This document shows positions 1-9,300 of a stretch of 43,425 bases of DNA, in pieces; position 1 is the stretch's first letter, and the number at the start of each line of letters is the position of its first letter. Source of the stretch: Bacteroidaceae bacterium. GTDB taxonomy: Bacteria; Bacteroidota; Bacteroidia; Bacteroidales; Bacteroidaceae. A program made the position numbers and the translations under genes. The notes beneath the pieces were generated by a model. It was not told the DNA's origin, did not search any database, and saw nothing but the letters and a program-made list of their open reading frames with translations. The stretch is from NCBI GenBank assembly GCA_017407905.1, contig JAFQVS010000056.1:1-43425 (forward strand), read 5' to 3'.

Positions 1-159
1 CGATTGTTTTAAGGAAAAAGTGCGAGGTATGTTTAACCGCCCGGCGTTGACAATGCTTGCCATTCGCATCCCGCGCGCTGCAAGCTGCGCCTGCACTTTC
101 GCGCGACTATTGCTGCAAGCATTGTCGATTATAATTCCGCAGCACCCTTAAAACAATCG
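1..159. repeat. Nested imperfect inverted repeat, non-coding
   Basis: The segment 1-14 is the exact reverse complement of 146-159. Inside it, 49-60 (GACAATGCTTGC) is the exact reverse complement of 115-126, and CGCGCG at 72-77 matches CGCGCG at 100-105. GCTGCAAGC also occurs as a direct repeat at 77-85 and 112-120. The strand could fold into one long interrupted hairpin. No ORF was recognised. The window edge cuts the region, so the left arm may extend further. It could be a miniature non-autonomous element or a family of intergenic palindromes; nothing here shows mobility. Confidence 0.6.
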
Positions 160-175
160 TAAACCGAAATGACAA

Positions 176-285
176 GCAAGCCTCCGACCGAGTGAGCGCA
201 TCGTTGCCTCACGAGCAAAGGAGGCTTGCGACAATTTCTTTAGGTGCAGTTTTTTTTGCTTACTTTTTTTTTAAAAAAAAGTAAG
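176..285. repeat. Two further hairpins upstream of the nadA 3' end
   Basis: The 10 bases 176-185 (GCAAGCCTCC) are exactly complementary to 220-229, with a 34-base loop. A second hairpin at 259-285 has 13-bp arms, CTTAC plus a T run against an A run plus GTAAG. The second could act as a terminator for a transcript arriving from left of the window, but neither strand has a clean T tract after the stem. Bases 286-382 hold nothing recognisable. Confidence 0.45.
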
Positions 286-382
286 GCCAAAAGTATAAAA
301 TGAAAGAGAGAATAGCCGCAGAAATATTCCGAGAGGGTGATAAATAGAGTAATCTCGACCACACTTTTTTTCTACTGAGCAA

Positions 383-1375
383 CTATTTCTTCATCTTCGC
401 CGAAATTTCGAGCATACGCTCGATGGGTAATTTCGCCCGCTCGCGCAGCTGCTCGTCGAGCTCGACAAAGGGCCATTCATATTTTAGGCAGTTGTACAAC
501 TTTTCGAGAGTGTTCAGGCGCATATAGGCACACTCGTTGCAGGCGCAGCTGCCGCTCATCGGGGGGACGGGGATAAAATTCTTCTCGGGGCAGCGTTTCT
601 GCATCTCGTGCAGAATGCCGCTCTCGGTTGCCACGATGAATGTATCGCACGCGTCATTCTGTGCAAAGGTCAATATTGCCGCCGTCGAGCCTACATAATC
701 GGCAAGGGCAAGCACGCTGCTCTTGCACTCGGGGTGGGCGAGCACTTTTGCCGCGGGATTGGCCGCCTTGAGCTCGATAATCTTCTCGACCGAGAATTGT
801 TCGTGAACGTGGCAGCCACCGTCCCACAGAAGCATATTGCGGCCGGTAACGGCGTTAAGATAGCCTCCGAGGTTCTTGTCGGGCGCAAAGATTATCTTTT
901 CGTCGGCAGGCAGGCTATCGACAATCTCGCGCGCGTTGGACGAGGTTACCACAATGTCGGTGTGTGCCTTTACCGCCGCCGAGGTATTTACGTAGGCAAG
1001 CACTTTGTAGCCCGGGTGCTGCTCTTTGAAGCGCGCAAGCTCGTCGGCGGGACAGCTGTCGGCCAGCGAGCAGCCTGCGCCGAGGTCGGGCAGAAGCACT
1101 TTCTTGTCGGGGCACAGAATTTTGTTTGTCTCGGCCATAAAGTGAACGCCGCACATTACAATAATATCGGCTGTGGTCTTTGCCGCCTGCTGGGCAAGCG
1201 CAAGGCTGTCGCCCACAAAATCGGCTACATCCTGAATCTCGTTGCGCGTATAATAGTGCCCCATTATCACTGCGTTCTTTTGGGCACACAGACGGCGAAT
1301 CTCGGCCTTGAGGTCAATATCCGAGGGGACGGGCTCGTCAACGTAGCCCTTCTCTATCCATTCACTCTTTATCAT
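383..1375 (-). CDS. nadA: Quinolinate synthase NadA
   Basis: Condenses iminoaspartate with dihydroxyacetone phosphate to quinolinate in de novo NAD synthesis; a cytosolic [4Fe-4S] enzyme. The 330-residue protein has the family hallmarks: MGHYYTRNEIQDVAD near residue 38, the MCGVHFMAET segment with Cys75, GGCHVHE with Cys188, and a Cys-rich PPMSGSCACNECAYM near 271-285. These match the three regions that ligate the cluster in NadA. Length is normal for the family. nadB and nadC, its usual pathway partners, are not in the window. The gene stands alone, with a promoter-like element just upstream. Confidence 0.97.
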   Translation of the reverse strand: MIKSEWIEKGYVDEPVPSDIDLKAEIRRLCAQKNAVIMGHYYTRNEIQDVADFVGDSLALAQQAAKTTADIIVMCGVHFMAETNKILCPDKKVLLPDLGAGCSLADSCPADELARFKEQHPGYKVLAYVNTSAAVKAHTDIVVTSSNAREIVDSLPADEKIIFAPDKNLGGYLNAVTGRNMLLWDGGCHVHEQFSVEKIIELKAANPAAKVLAHPECKSSVLALADYVGSTAAILTFAQNDACDTFIVATESGILHEMQKRCPEKNFIPVPPMSGSCACNECAYMRLNTLEKLYNCLKYEWPFVELDEQLRERAKLPIERMLEISAKMKK

Positions 1376-1407
1376 AGGTCAATTATTTTAAGCGTTATAT
1401 TTTAGCG

Positions 1408-1435
1408 CGAAGATAGTAAAATTCCCGCACAACAA
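1408..1435 (-). promoter_or_regulatory. Promoter of nadA
   Basis: On the minus strand a TATCTTCG -7 box occupies 1415-1408 with TTG at 1435-1433 upstream. This TATCTTCG form recurs before rlmN and the SO_0444-like permease, so it looks like the housekeeping promoter variant of this genome. It lies about 35 bases before the nadA start codon. Confidence 0.55.
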
Positions 1436-1454
1436 TTCTACCCGTTATGTTTTT

Positions 1455-1997
1455 TTACAGATTCATTGAAAAATGTACCCCGCAGCCACCATCGGGAAGA
1501 GCGAACGGCGCAAGGGAGATATTATGCTCTCGGGCGTAGGGAGTTGTCAGCAGCAGGGCGCTTGTGGTGCCTATTGCGGCGCCCGCGAGCACGTCCCAAA
1601 AGTCGTGCTGCTTGCAGTAGATGCGCCCCCATCCCACGTAGGCGGCAACGGCGTATGCCGGCGCACCCCACTTCCAGCCGTATCGCTGTTGCAGAAAAGA
1701 GGCACCCACAAAGGCAACGCCCGTGTGGTTCGAGGGGAAGGAGTGATTGTCGCTTCCGTCGGGACGACGCTTGTCTATCGTATATTTCAGCAGATAGGTG
1801 GTTGCAACGGTTGCCGCCCCCGCCTCGATGTGCTGTAAGAGGCCCTTATAATCGCCCTTTGCAAGCGAGACGACACCGCCAACGCCCGACGGCAGAAACA
1901 TAAGAACGTCGGTCGAGGTCTCGACGGCGCTACGGCTCTGCGCCGCGATGCTGCCGCAGGCAAAGATAAGGGAGAATAATAAAAATAGTCTTTTCAT
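1455..1997 (-). CDS. PAP2-family phosphatase, secreted or membrane-anchored
   Basis: A 180-residue type 2 phosphatidic acid phosphatase-like protein. All three signature motifs are visible: KYTIDKRRP (71-79), PSNH (88-91), and an Arg125...His131...Asp135 block in GRIYCKQHDFWD, where His131 would be the nucleophile partner. It starts with a typical signal sequence (residues 1-19, ending IAAQS), so it probably acts in the periplasm. It is shorter than multi-pass lipid phosphatases and has only a few hydrophobic stretches. Likely substrates are undecaprenyl pyrophosphate, phosphatidic acid or a lipid A phosphate; the sequence does not decide. The start is the only Met before the signal peptide. 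Confidence 0.88.
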   Translation of the reverse strand: MKRLFLLFSLIFACGSIAAQSRSAVETSTDVLMFLPSGVGGVVSLAKGDYKGLLQHIEAGAATVATTYLLKYTIDKRRPDGSDNHSFPSNHTGVAFVGASFLQQRYGWKWGAPAYAVAAYVGWGRIYCKQHDFWDVLAGAAIGTTSALLLTTPYAREHNISLAPFALPDGGCGVHFSMNL

Positions 1998-2174
1998 AAT
2001 TATAAAAGGCTGTTTATAAGCTGTTTAAATTTCTTATGCAAGCGGTCTCTTTCGCCGTTTTTTTGTGTTCAAAAAAATATCTGTTTTTTGCGGTTGTATA
2101 GTCTGCCTTAAAAATAAACATCCGACTCTTGTCCTATAAAAAATTGCGAATATAAACTTAAACAGCTTCTTTTC

Positions 2175-2801
2175 TTACTCAAAAACAGTCTGTGAGTGCT
2201 CGTCCGAGGCTTGACGCATACACAGCGCAATCTCCTCGCGGTTGCATTTATTAAGCGCAAGCGGCGGAAGATTGTCAAGCGAGAAAAATCCGCAGTCTAT
2301 CGTCTCGTGGTTCTTCTGAAACTCACCACCCACCACCTTGCACAGCACAAAGGCCTTGCATATATTATAAGGATAGGGCGGGATATTGTGTCGGTTCCTG
2401 TCGAGCAGCGCCAGCAGACGCACCGGCCGCACGTCGAGCCCGGCCTCCTCGCGCGTCTCTTTAACCACGTTCGAGGCCACTGTCTCAAGCGCGTCTATCC
2501 AGCCGCCGGGGAGCGACCAACGCCCATCGGCCTCCTGCACTAAAAGCACTTTTCCCTGCTCTATTATCACGACGCGTGAGTCCATCTTGAGCGTCTCGTA
2601 GCCCGTCTCGTTACAGAAGAGTTCTTTTACCTTTTCCATCGGTGTATCGCTACCTACGCTCATAATCTCGGCTGCAATCTCGCGCACACGCTCGAAGCGC
2701 TCAATATCGTAGGCGTCTTTGCAGTAGGCCAGCGCCGATTGCGAGAGAAACTGCAATTCTTTGGCCCACTCTATCCATTTTTGTTTATCTATTGTCTGCA
2801 T
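2175..2801 (-). CDS. NUDIX hydrolase with Nudix_N domain
   Basis: Hydrolyses a nucleoside diphosphate linked to another group, probably ADP-ribose-like or a nucleotide sugar. Residues 1-65 are the helical N-terminal domain seen in this subfamily (WIEWAKELQFLSQSALAY). The Nudix box runs from Gly100 to Leu122 and keeps Gly100, Glu106, Glu115, Glu118, Glu119 and Gly121; the usual Arg before the first catalytic Glu is Lys114. Total length 208 fits the group. Its start overlaps the end of the upstream ribbon-helix-helix gene by 17 bases, so it is the last gene of a three-gene minus-strand operon beginning with the SPFH gene. Confidence 0.9.
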   Translation of the reverse strand: MQTIDKQKWIEWAKELQFLSQSALAYCKDAYDIERFERVREIAAEIMSVGSDTPMEKVKELFCNETGYETLKMDSRVVIIEQGKVLLVQEADGRWSLPGGWIDALETVASNVVKETREEAGLDVRPVRLLALLDRNRHNIPPYPYNICKAFVLCKVVGGEFQKNHETIDCGFFSLDNLPPLALNKCNREEIALCMRQASDEHSQTVFE

Positions 2802-2973
2802 CTTTTTTATTTTGTGCCGACTTTTTCAGTCGGCCACTCTTGCGCAGGGCGTTTGTGATTATATATTCGAGCTGCCCGTTGACGCTGCGAAACTCGTCGG
2901 CTGCCCACTCTTCGAGCGCCGACATTGTCTCGCCATCTATCCTAAGCACAAAAGACTTTTTATCTTTGGCCAT
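2785..2973 (-). CDS. Ribbon-helix-helix (Arc-like) DNA-binding protein
   Basis: A 62-residue protein with the MetJ/Arc pattern: a short strand KKSFVLRID (5-13), helix ETMSALEEWAADEF and helix SVNGQLEYIITNALRKSGR, then a basic tail. Such proteins bind DNA as dimers through the paired strands. It lies 11 bases after the SPFH stop and overlaps the NUDIX start by 17 bases, so the three genes are co-transcribed. A 22-bp perfect palindrome over the operon promoter is a plausible autoregulatory site (inference). Similar small Arc-type proteins are often found next to SPFH genes in Bacteroidetes. Confidence 0.8.
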   Translation of the reverse strand: MAKDKKSFVLRIDGETMSALEEWAADEFRSVNGQLEYIITNALRKSGRLKKSAQNKKDADNR

Positions 2974-2984
2974 AGGGCGTAATT

Positions 2985-3884
2985 TTATTGATACAACGTG
3001 CCTGCATTAACAACCGGAGTGGCTGCACGGTCGCTGGTGAGCACCACCATAAGGTTGCTGACCATTGCCGCCTTCTTCTCCTCGTCGAGCTCTATTATCT
3101 GCTTCTCGGAGAGCTGTTCGAGGGCCATCTGCACCATTCCCACGGCACCCTCGACAATTTTGTGGCGGGCAGCCACCATTGCCGTAGCCTGCTGACGCTG
3201 GAGCATTGCGCTTGCAATCTCGGGGGCGTAAGCAAGATAGCTTATGCGCGCCTCTATGACCTCGATGCCTGCTATTGCCAAGCGCTCGGAGAGCGATTTT
3301 TCGAGCAGCTCGTTTACCTCCTCGCCGCCGTTGCGCAGAGTGATGCTTGCATCCTCGTCCTCGAGGTTGTCGTAAGGATAGGCCCCCGCCAGATTACGGA
3401 TGGCCGCCTCGCTCTGAATATCGACGAAGCGAGCGTAATTATCAACCTCGAACGAGGCTTTGAATGTATCCTTTACTCTCCACACAAGCACCACGCCAAT
3501 CATTATGGGATTACCCATAAGGTCGTTCACCTTAATGGGCTCGCCGTTGAGGTTGCGCGCACGCAGCGACACGCTCTTCTTTACCATAAAGGGATTCATA
3601 TAAAAGAATCCGTTCTCGACCACCGTTCCCACATATTTTCCGAAAAATGTCATCACGGCACTCTCGTTGGGATTGACGATAAAAAGTCCGCACATCATCA
3701 CCAGCGAGAAAATAGTGAGCAGAACAAGGCACCACCAAGCGCCTGCGCCCTCGGCGCCACTGTTACTCTCGATGGTACCGGGAATTGCAATGCCCGCCAC
3801 CGCTCCAATCGTACACAAAAAAAGTGCCAACCAACCACTCGACGGGGTAATAAATTTCTCTTCGCCTTTTAATTTTGCTTCCAT
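2985..3884 (-). CDS. SPFH/band-7 domain membrane protein
   Basis: A 299-residue flotillin/stomatin-like protein. Two hydrophobic segments near residues 15-35 and 47-68 anchor it in the inner membrane. The SPFH domain follows: [52 protein letters not shown], and a helical region rich in Glu, Ala and Arg ([21 protein letters not shown]). I chose the Met at 3884 ([11 protein letters not shown]): an upstream in-frame Met at 3932 would add 16 residues encoded across the promoter box. Scaffold proteins of this family organise membrane microdomains or proteases. It heads an operon with an Arc-like regulator and a NUDIX hydrolase. Confidence 0.88.
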   Translation of the reverse strand: MEAKLKGEEKFITPSSGWLALFLCTIGAVAGIAIPGTIESNSGAEGAGAWWCLVLLTIFSLVMMCGLFIVNPNESAVMTFFGKYVGTVVENGFFYMNPFMVKKSVSLRARNLNGEPIKVNDLMGNPIMIGVVLVWRVKDTFKASFEVDNYARFVDIQSEAAIRNLAGAYPYDNLEDEDASITLRNGGEEVNELLEKSLSERLAIAGIEVIEARISYLAYAPEIASAMLQRQQATAMVAARHKIVEGAVGMVQMALEQLSEKQIIELDEEKKAAMVSNLMVVLTSDRAATPVVNAGTLYQ

Positions 3885-3917
3885 AATTGAGGTTATTTTA
3901 ATATCATTTTGATATTG

Positions 3918-3959
3918 CAAATATATCAACAAAAATTATCCTGAAAAATTTTTCAGGAT
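3918..3959 (-). promoter_or_regulatory. SPFH operon promoter with 22-bp palindromic operator candidate
   Basis: On the minus strand a TATATTTG -7 box lies at 3925-3918, about 35 bases before the SPFH start. Upstream, 3938-3959 is a perfect 22-bp palindrome with half-site ATCCTGAAAAA, covering where the -33 element should sit. The flanking genes diverge, so it is not placed as a terminator. An operator for the operon's own ribbon-helix-helix protein is the simplest reading. Confidence 0.55.
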
Positions 3960-4031
3960 TAAAAATTGCTAATAATTGTCCACCAAGAGAAAAAAAGCCA
4001 AAAAAAAGTAATTTATTACTAAGCAAATGAT

Positions 4032-4039
4032 TATTTTTG
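4032..4039 (+). promoter_or_regulatory. -7 promoter box of the transglutaminase-like lipoprotein
   Basis: TATTTTTG matches TAnnTTTG and lies about 40 bases before the ATG at 4080. No clear TTG stands 20 bases upstream. Confidence 0.4.
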
Positions 4040-4079
4040 CAGAAAATATCCAAAAAATAAAACTCTAAAAATTATTTAT

Positions 4080-5351
4080 ATGAAATTACGCTACACACTT
4101 TACTCATTGGCAGCGGCTGCACTCCTTATGACAGCCTGCACAAGCGAGAATGACGCATTCAATCTCGACACAGAGAACAACGCAATGCAACAACAAAAAA
4201 TCACCTTCCCCGACGCCGACGGCTCAAAGACCCTCACGGGAAAGACCTACGCAATGGTACGCACAATTCTGCAAAATGCCACTGACTACGAATTTGCAAA
4301 GAATCTTGGAAAAATAGAGATTACCGAGAAGCAGTATAACGAGATTGCCGCCTTCACCGACGAGCTTGTCAGCGGCAAGGCTACTAATTTAGAAAAATAC
4401 ACCACAGTATTTAAATGGATTACAAGCAACGTAAAATATGCTCAAGGATGGGTTGACAATAACCCTTACGCCGTATTTAAGAGCAAAGAGGCCATCTGTC
4501 AGGGTTACGCCGACCTTCTGACCGTAATGATGCACTCGCAAGGAATCCCCTGCTTCACAATCAACGGCGAGCTTTATAATCCCGGCAGCGAGTGGTATAT
4601 CGGCGGACACGCTTGGAATTACGTTTATACAGGCGAGGTAGGCACCGTAAACGTCAGAGACTGGTACGTAAGCGACCCCACGAACAACGGCAGCTTTAAG
4701 ATTGCATCATTATCTTCTTACGCACATCTGCGCCCCACCATTATTTCAATCCCCGTATATGAGGACGAGAATTTCCAATATAACTTTGAAGAATCACAGT
4801 TGAACGTATATAGCATCAAGAGCACCGATACACAGGTTGTAATTCCTTACAGCATCAACAATCTTAGAATCACCTCACTGAACCCACAGAGCACAATACC
4901 GGCCGAGGTTAAGGAGATTTATATAGGTAAGAATATTACATCACTTGGAAACAATATTATTGGTTTGTCGATTCACGCAACCGAGGTAGAACAGTATTAC
5001 ATCGACCCCGAGAATACCGCACTCGAGAGTTTCTCAAGCGCCATTTACAAGAAAAACGGCAGCAGCTACGAATTATACCTTATCGCCCCCAAAGCAACCT
5101 CGATAGAACTAAAGCCCATCGCATCGTTCGACAAAGAGAGCAAGCTGAAAAATCTTGAAAACCTTGAGACTGTGGTATTTGTTCCCGGAACCAAGAGCAT
5201 AGGTGCGTGGACGGTAGAGAAATGCCCCAAACTGCACACTGCCTACATCCCCGAGGATACAAAAGTCGAGGATGGAGCATTCACAGGCGTTGCAAGCAAT
5301 TTCAAGATTGTACGCGGAAACTACACAAATATACCTCAAATAAAGTACTAA
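4080..5351 (+). CDS. Lipoprotein with transglutaminase-like domain and LRR-like C-terminus
   Basis: A 423-residue lipoprotein: signal peptide with lipobox LMTAC, Cys20. The transglutaminase-like core has a plausible triad: Cys140 in AICQGYADL, His177 in GGHAWNYV and Asp199 in YVSDPT. From about 210 to the end the sequence resembles BspA-type leucine-rich repeats (IGKNITSLGNNIIG, FVPGTKSIGAWTVEKCPKL, DTKVEDGAFTG), which usually mediate binding. It is probably an envelope-anchored cysteine protease or cross-linking enzyme; the substrate is unknown. A hairpin terminator follows. A related but non-lipidated protein is encoded at 24784-26142. Confidence 0.85.
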   Translation: MKLRYTLYSLAAAALLMTACTSENDAFNLDTENNAMQQQKITFPDADGSKTLTGKTYAMVRTILQNATDYEFAKNLGKIEITEKQYNEIAAFTDELVSGKATNLEKYTTVFKWITSNVKYAQGWVDNNPYAVFKSKEAICQGYADLLTVMMHSQGIPCFTINGELYNPGSEWYIGGHAWNYVYTGEVGTVNVRDWYVSDPTNNGSFKIASLSSYAHLRPTIISIPVYEDENFQYNFEESQLNVYSIKSTDTQVVIPYSINNLRITSLNPQSTIPAEVKEIYIGKNITSLGNNIIGLSIHATEVEQYYIDPENTALESFSSAIYKKNGSSYELYLIAPKATSIELKPIASFDKESKLKNLENLETVVFVPGTKSIGAWTVEKCPKLHTAYIPEDTKVEDGAFTGVASNFKIVRGNYTNIPQIKY

Positions 5352-5370
5352 TCTACTAAAAAAACACACA

Positions 5371-5406
5371 AATGAGGCTCTGTATTTTAAAAATCAGAGC
5401 CTCATT
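5371..5406 (+). terminator. Hairpin terminator after the transglutaminase lipoprotein
   Basis: Arms AATGAGGCTCTG (5371-5382) and CAGAGCCTCATT (5395-5406) are perfectly complementary with a 12-base AT loop. No long T tract follows, but the position 20 bases after the stop codon fits a terminator. Confidence 0.6.
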
Positions 5407-5445
5407 GCTGTTATTGGGACTATGTAATAACTGCAAATATACAGT

Positions 5446-5680
5446 CTGCGCTCGCCCTAAAAATCTAAATTTTCGCTCGTTTGTGCGTTATTTGTAGCTT
5501 CGCTACGAATAAATTCTGCACTCGCTGTGAAAAAAAAGAGTAAACTCTCTTTTTCTCGCTCACTTGTGCGTTATTTGAGCTGACGCACGAATATACCCTG
5601 CACTCGCTGTGAAAAATATCGAAGTAAACTTCATATTTTTCGCTCGTTTGTGCGTATATTTGCACTATGCACGAATATAA
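5446..5680. repeat. Three degenerate tandem repeats of 70-82 bp with conserved foldback
   Basis: Units start at 5446, 5516 and 5598, each with CTGC(A/G)CTCGC. All share CGCTC(G/A)(T/C)TTGTGCGT and then a (C)ACGAATA-like end. In units 2 and 3 the middle folds into an A-rich stem whose tip is AGAGT-AA-ACTCT (5537-5548) or GAAGT-AA-ACTTC (5621-5632): the bases differ but pairing is kept. Only unit 3 has a TATATTTG box (5655-5662), about 40 bases before the TRIC gene, so it may be the working promoter. The 350-base gap 5352-5701 holds no convincing gene; a minus-strand ORF at 5465-5689 simply translates the repeats. Confidence 0.7.
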
Positions 5681-5701
5681 AACAAACATAAGGATAGAAC
5701 A

Positions 5702-6328
5702 ATGGATTTTACAATACCTACATTTGTACAGATAATAGAATTTTTAGGAACATTTGCATTCGCAATAAGTGGAATACGTTTGGCCTCGGCCAAGCAATTC
5801 GATTGGTTCGGCGCCTACGTGGTGGGAATGGCCACAGCCGTCGGCGGCGGTACTTTCCGCGATATGATGCTGGGCACCACTCCCTTCTGGATGACCGACC
5901 CGATGTATCTCATCTGCTCGGGGCTTGCACTGCTATGCGTAATTATGTTCAGCAAACACCTTATACGTCTGAATAACACATTCTTCCTTTTCGACGCCAT
6001 AGGCCTTGCACTTTTTGCCATTGTCGGCATACAAAAAACGCTCGATTTTGGCTACCCTCTGTGGGTTGCGATAATTATGGGCACAATGACAGGCGCCGCC
6101 GGCGGAGTTATACGCGACGTATTTATAAACGAAATTCCGCTTATCTTTCGCAAGGAGATTTACGCGATGGCCTGTGTCATAGGCGGCGTTGTATTCGGCA
6201 TTTGCGATTTACTTGAGTTTAACACCGTTGTTACGCACATTATGTGCGGCACGAGCGTCTTTCTGACACGCATACTCGCCGTAAAATATCACATCTGCCT
6301 GCCCATTCTAAAAGGCGACGAGAATTAA
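5702..6328 (+). CDS. TRIC-type cation channel family protein (UPF0126/YadS)
   Basis: A 208-residue inner-membrane protein with about seven hydrophobic segments arranged as two homologous halves. Each half carries the family signature: TAVGGGTFRDMMLG in the first and TGAAGGVIRDVFINEIP in the second. The family includes prokaryotic trimeric intracellular cation channels, which pass monovalent cations, and was formerly proposed to transport glycine. Length is normal. The GH20 gene begins 35 bases downstream on the same strand with no terminator between, so they may be co-transcribed. Physiological role here is unknown. Confidence 0.9.
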   Translation: MDFTIPTFVQIIEFLGTFAFAISGIRLASAKQFDWFGAYVVGMATAVGGGTFRDMMLGTTPFWMTDPMYLICSGLALLCVIMFSKHLIRLNNTFFLFDAIGLALFAIVGIQKTLDFGYPLWVAIIMGTMTGAAGGVIRDVFINEIPLIFRKEIYAMACVIGGVVFGICDLLEFNTVVTHIMCGTSVFLTRILAVKYHICLPILKGDEN

Positions 6329-6363
6329 ATTTATTATTTAACTATTAACCATAAAAAGCGACT

Positions 6364-9300
6364 ATGAGAAAATCTACACTAACACTCTTAATCATCGCCC
6401 TGCTCGCCCCACTGTTTGCGAGCGCCGATAACAAGCTCAATCTAACACCGCTGCCCAAACAAATTTCAATGAAACAGGGCACGCTGACACTGCCCGAAAG
6501 TTTTGCAATAAGCACCGAGGAGGCATCGGACGAGATGAGCCGTGAGGCCGAAAAATTTGCCCAAGCACTCTCCGACGTCAGAGCGGGTGAAATAAGCATC
6601 GGCAACAATATTCAAGATGCGCTAATAACAGTATCGACCTACACGGGAAACACAAAAATAGGCGACGAGGGCTACACCCTCGAAATTACCACCGAGGGAA
6701 TAAAAATAGCCGCAAACACTGCGCAGGGCACATACTACGCCTTTCAGACAATAAAGAAACTGTTACCTGCCTGCGTAATGGCACAGGTAAAAGACACGAC
6801 GGTAACAGAATACGCCCTGCCGTGCCTGAGCATAATAGACGCCCCCCGATTCGAGTATCGCGGATTTATGCTCGACGTTGCGCGACACTATTTCGAGGTT
6901 GCCGAGATTAAGCGTATGATTGAGGTAATGTCGTACTACAAAATGAACCGCTTCCATTGGCACCTTGTCGATGACCAAGGCTGGCGCATACAAATTGACA
7001 AATACCCTAAGCTGACAACCATAGGCGCCACACGCAGCAACTCGTGGAGCGTTGACCCCATCTACGGCGGCTACTACACCAACGAGCCCTACGGCCCCTA
7101 TTTCTACACAAAAGAGGAGATACGCGATATTATCGAGTATGCAAAAGAGCGCCACATTGAGGTAATCCCCGAGATTGAGTTTCCGGGACACGCCTGCGCA
7201 GCCCTTGCCGCCTACCCCGAATTCAGCTGCACCCCCACGGGCAGCCACAGCGTAAAGGTTGACGGCGGAATATACGCCGACGTATTCAACGTAGGAAGCC
7301 CCGCGACTCTGCAATTTGCCAAAGATGTCCTCGACGAGGTAATCGAGCTGTTCCCCTACAATCAGATACACATTGGCGGCGACGAGTGTCCCACAAGCGC
7401 TTGGAGCAGCAACCAAGAGTGTCTCGACCTTATGCAAGCCGAGGGATTCAACAACATACGCGAGCTACAGTCGCGCTTCGTGCGCCTGCTGGCCGACCAT
7501 CTGCGCTCTAAGGGCAAAGAGGCCATAATGTGGAACGAGAGCCTCTCGGCCGGTGGAACAAACGTCGAGCTTATAAAAGGTACCGGCGGCACAATGATGT
7601 GCTGGGAGCAAGGAAAAGTACAATCGACCGCGCTTCAGGCAGCACAATTGGGAATGAACTCAGTCATCACCCCGTGGGGCCCATACTACATTAACCGCAA
7701 GCAGAGCACCGACCCGGGCGAGCCCGTCGGAGCGGGAGGCGGCGCCGATAATCTGCGCGCCACATACGAGTATGTTCCCGTGCCCACAAGCGTCCCCACG
7801 GCACTGCAAAAGTACTATATAGGTGTACAAGGCACCTTCTGGACCGAGCACGTGCAGAGCAACTATCTGCTCGAATATCTTGCACTGCCCCGCCTCATCG
7901 CCATTGCCGAGACAGGATGGTCGCCCGCAAACAAAAAGAATTTCGACGATTTTTGCCGTCGCGTAACCGCCGACAGCGTACTTCTGAATTACAATAACTA
8001 CGAGTATGGCCGCCACTTTATGACAAGCGGCAGCAACGACGACGAGAAAGTAATGCCCCAAGCATCCACCGACGACGATTGGCATTGGCACCACATTGTA
8101 ACAGGCGCCACCGACGAGGCCCGTGCAGGAAAGTGCATCGAGCTTCTGCGCGAGGGAGCCCCGCAGATAGGCACAGGCAACGCCCGCGTCGGCCGTCTGT
8201 GGAACGGCACAATAGCCAAAGAGGGTGAAGCCGCCTACGACTATCAGCTGTGGGCACTGATGGAAGACCCGTCGAATCCCGGCAAATATGCCCTCGTGTG
8301 CAAGGCACATCCCGAAGGCTCGGTAAACAGCACCCCGACAGCACAAAACAACACCGCCCGTTGGGACTACGACAACAATGCTCGCCACTACGATTTTATA
8401 TTGGGCGAGGCCGTATATAGCAAAAATGGCAACTACTACCGATACAGCATCCGCAGCCAGAAGGCCGCAGCAGGAATGTATATGAACTTTGCAGGAGCCG
8501 GCCAAAATAACTCCATAAATATGTGGAGCAATCCCAACGACGGCAACGGTGGCGTCTGGGAATTCCGTCCGTTAGGGGTGCAGTCGCAGGAGCCCCAAAT
8601 AGAATACCCCGCAAAGGGCAGTTTCGTGAGAATATCGAACAACGTACCCGCATTTGCAGGCTGGCGAATGGTTGACGACGGCAGCAGCACCCTTATGGCA
8701 AGAGAGCAGGAGTACAGCGCCGACGTGTGGGAGATAACCGCATCGACAATAGATAGCGACGGACAATCGGTGGCACTGCGCAACCGTGCCACAGGCCGTT
8801 ACATAAACAGCACAAGCGCCCCCGTAACATTGGGCAGCACAGCCGTTCAACTAAAGAATATATACAACGAGCGCACAGGCGACTTTTCCATTATGGCAGC
8901 CGACGGCGCACTGTTCCCAATGCCCAAGCGAGCAACCACTAACCCACAGACGCTGAACGTCGGCGGAATATATCCGCAAGGCTCGGCGTGGAAGTACGAG
9001 CCCGTCTATCAGATTACATACGACTGCTTCGACCAAGAGGGCAATAAGATTGCCACCTACTACCACTCATCGGCACAGAACCAGCCCTACGAGTGCGTAG
9101 CCCCCGAGATAAAAAATATGCGGGTAAAGAGCATCGACACCGCCTCATTTGCACAGCTCGACGACCACAAGAGCGTAAAGGTAACCTACGAGCGCATCGC
9201 CCACGCAGTAACCTTGCGCCACATTGAGAGCCGCGGCGGAATAATCCTTGTCGAGGAGTACAGCACCCCAATAGGTGAGAGTTTCAAAACAGAGCAGAGC

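Noticed and set aside
5465-5689. Minus-strand 74-residue protein
   Set aside because: It simply translates the tandem repeats and has no start context or similarity.
7660-8505. Minus-strand ORF of 281 residues inside the GH20 gene
   Set aside because: Cys- and Val-rich shadow translation of the hexosaminidase coding strand, without a domain or promoter.
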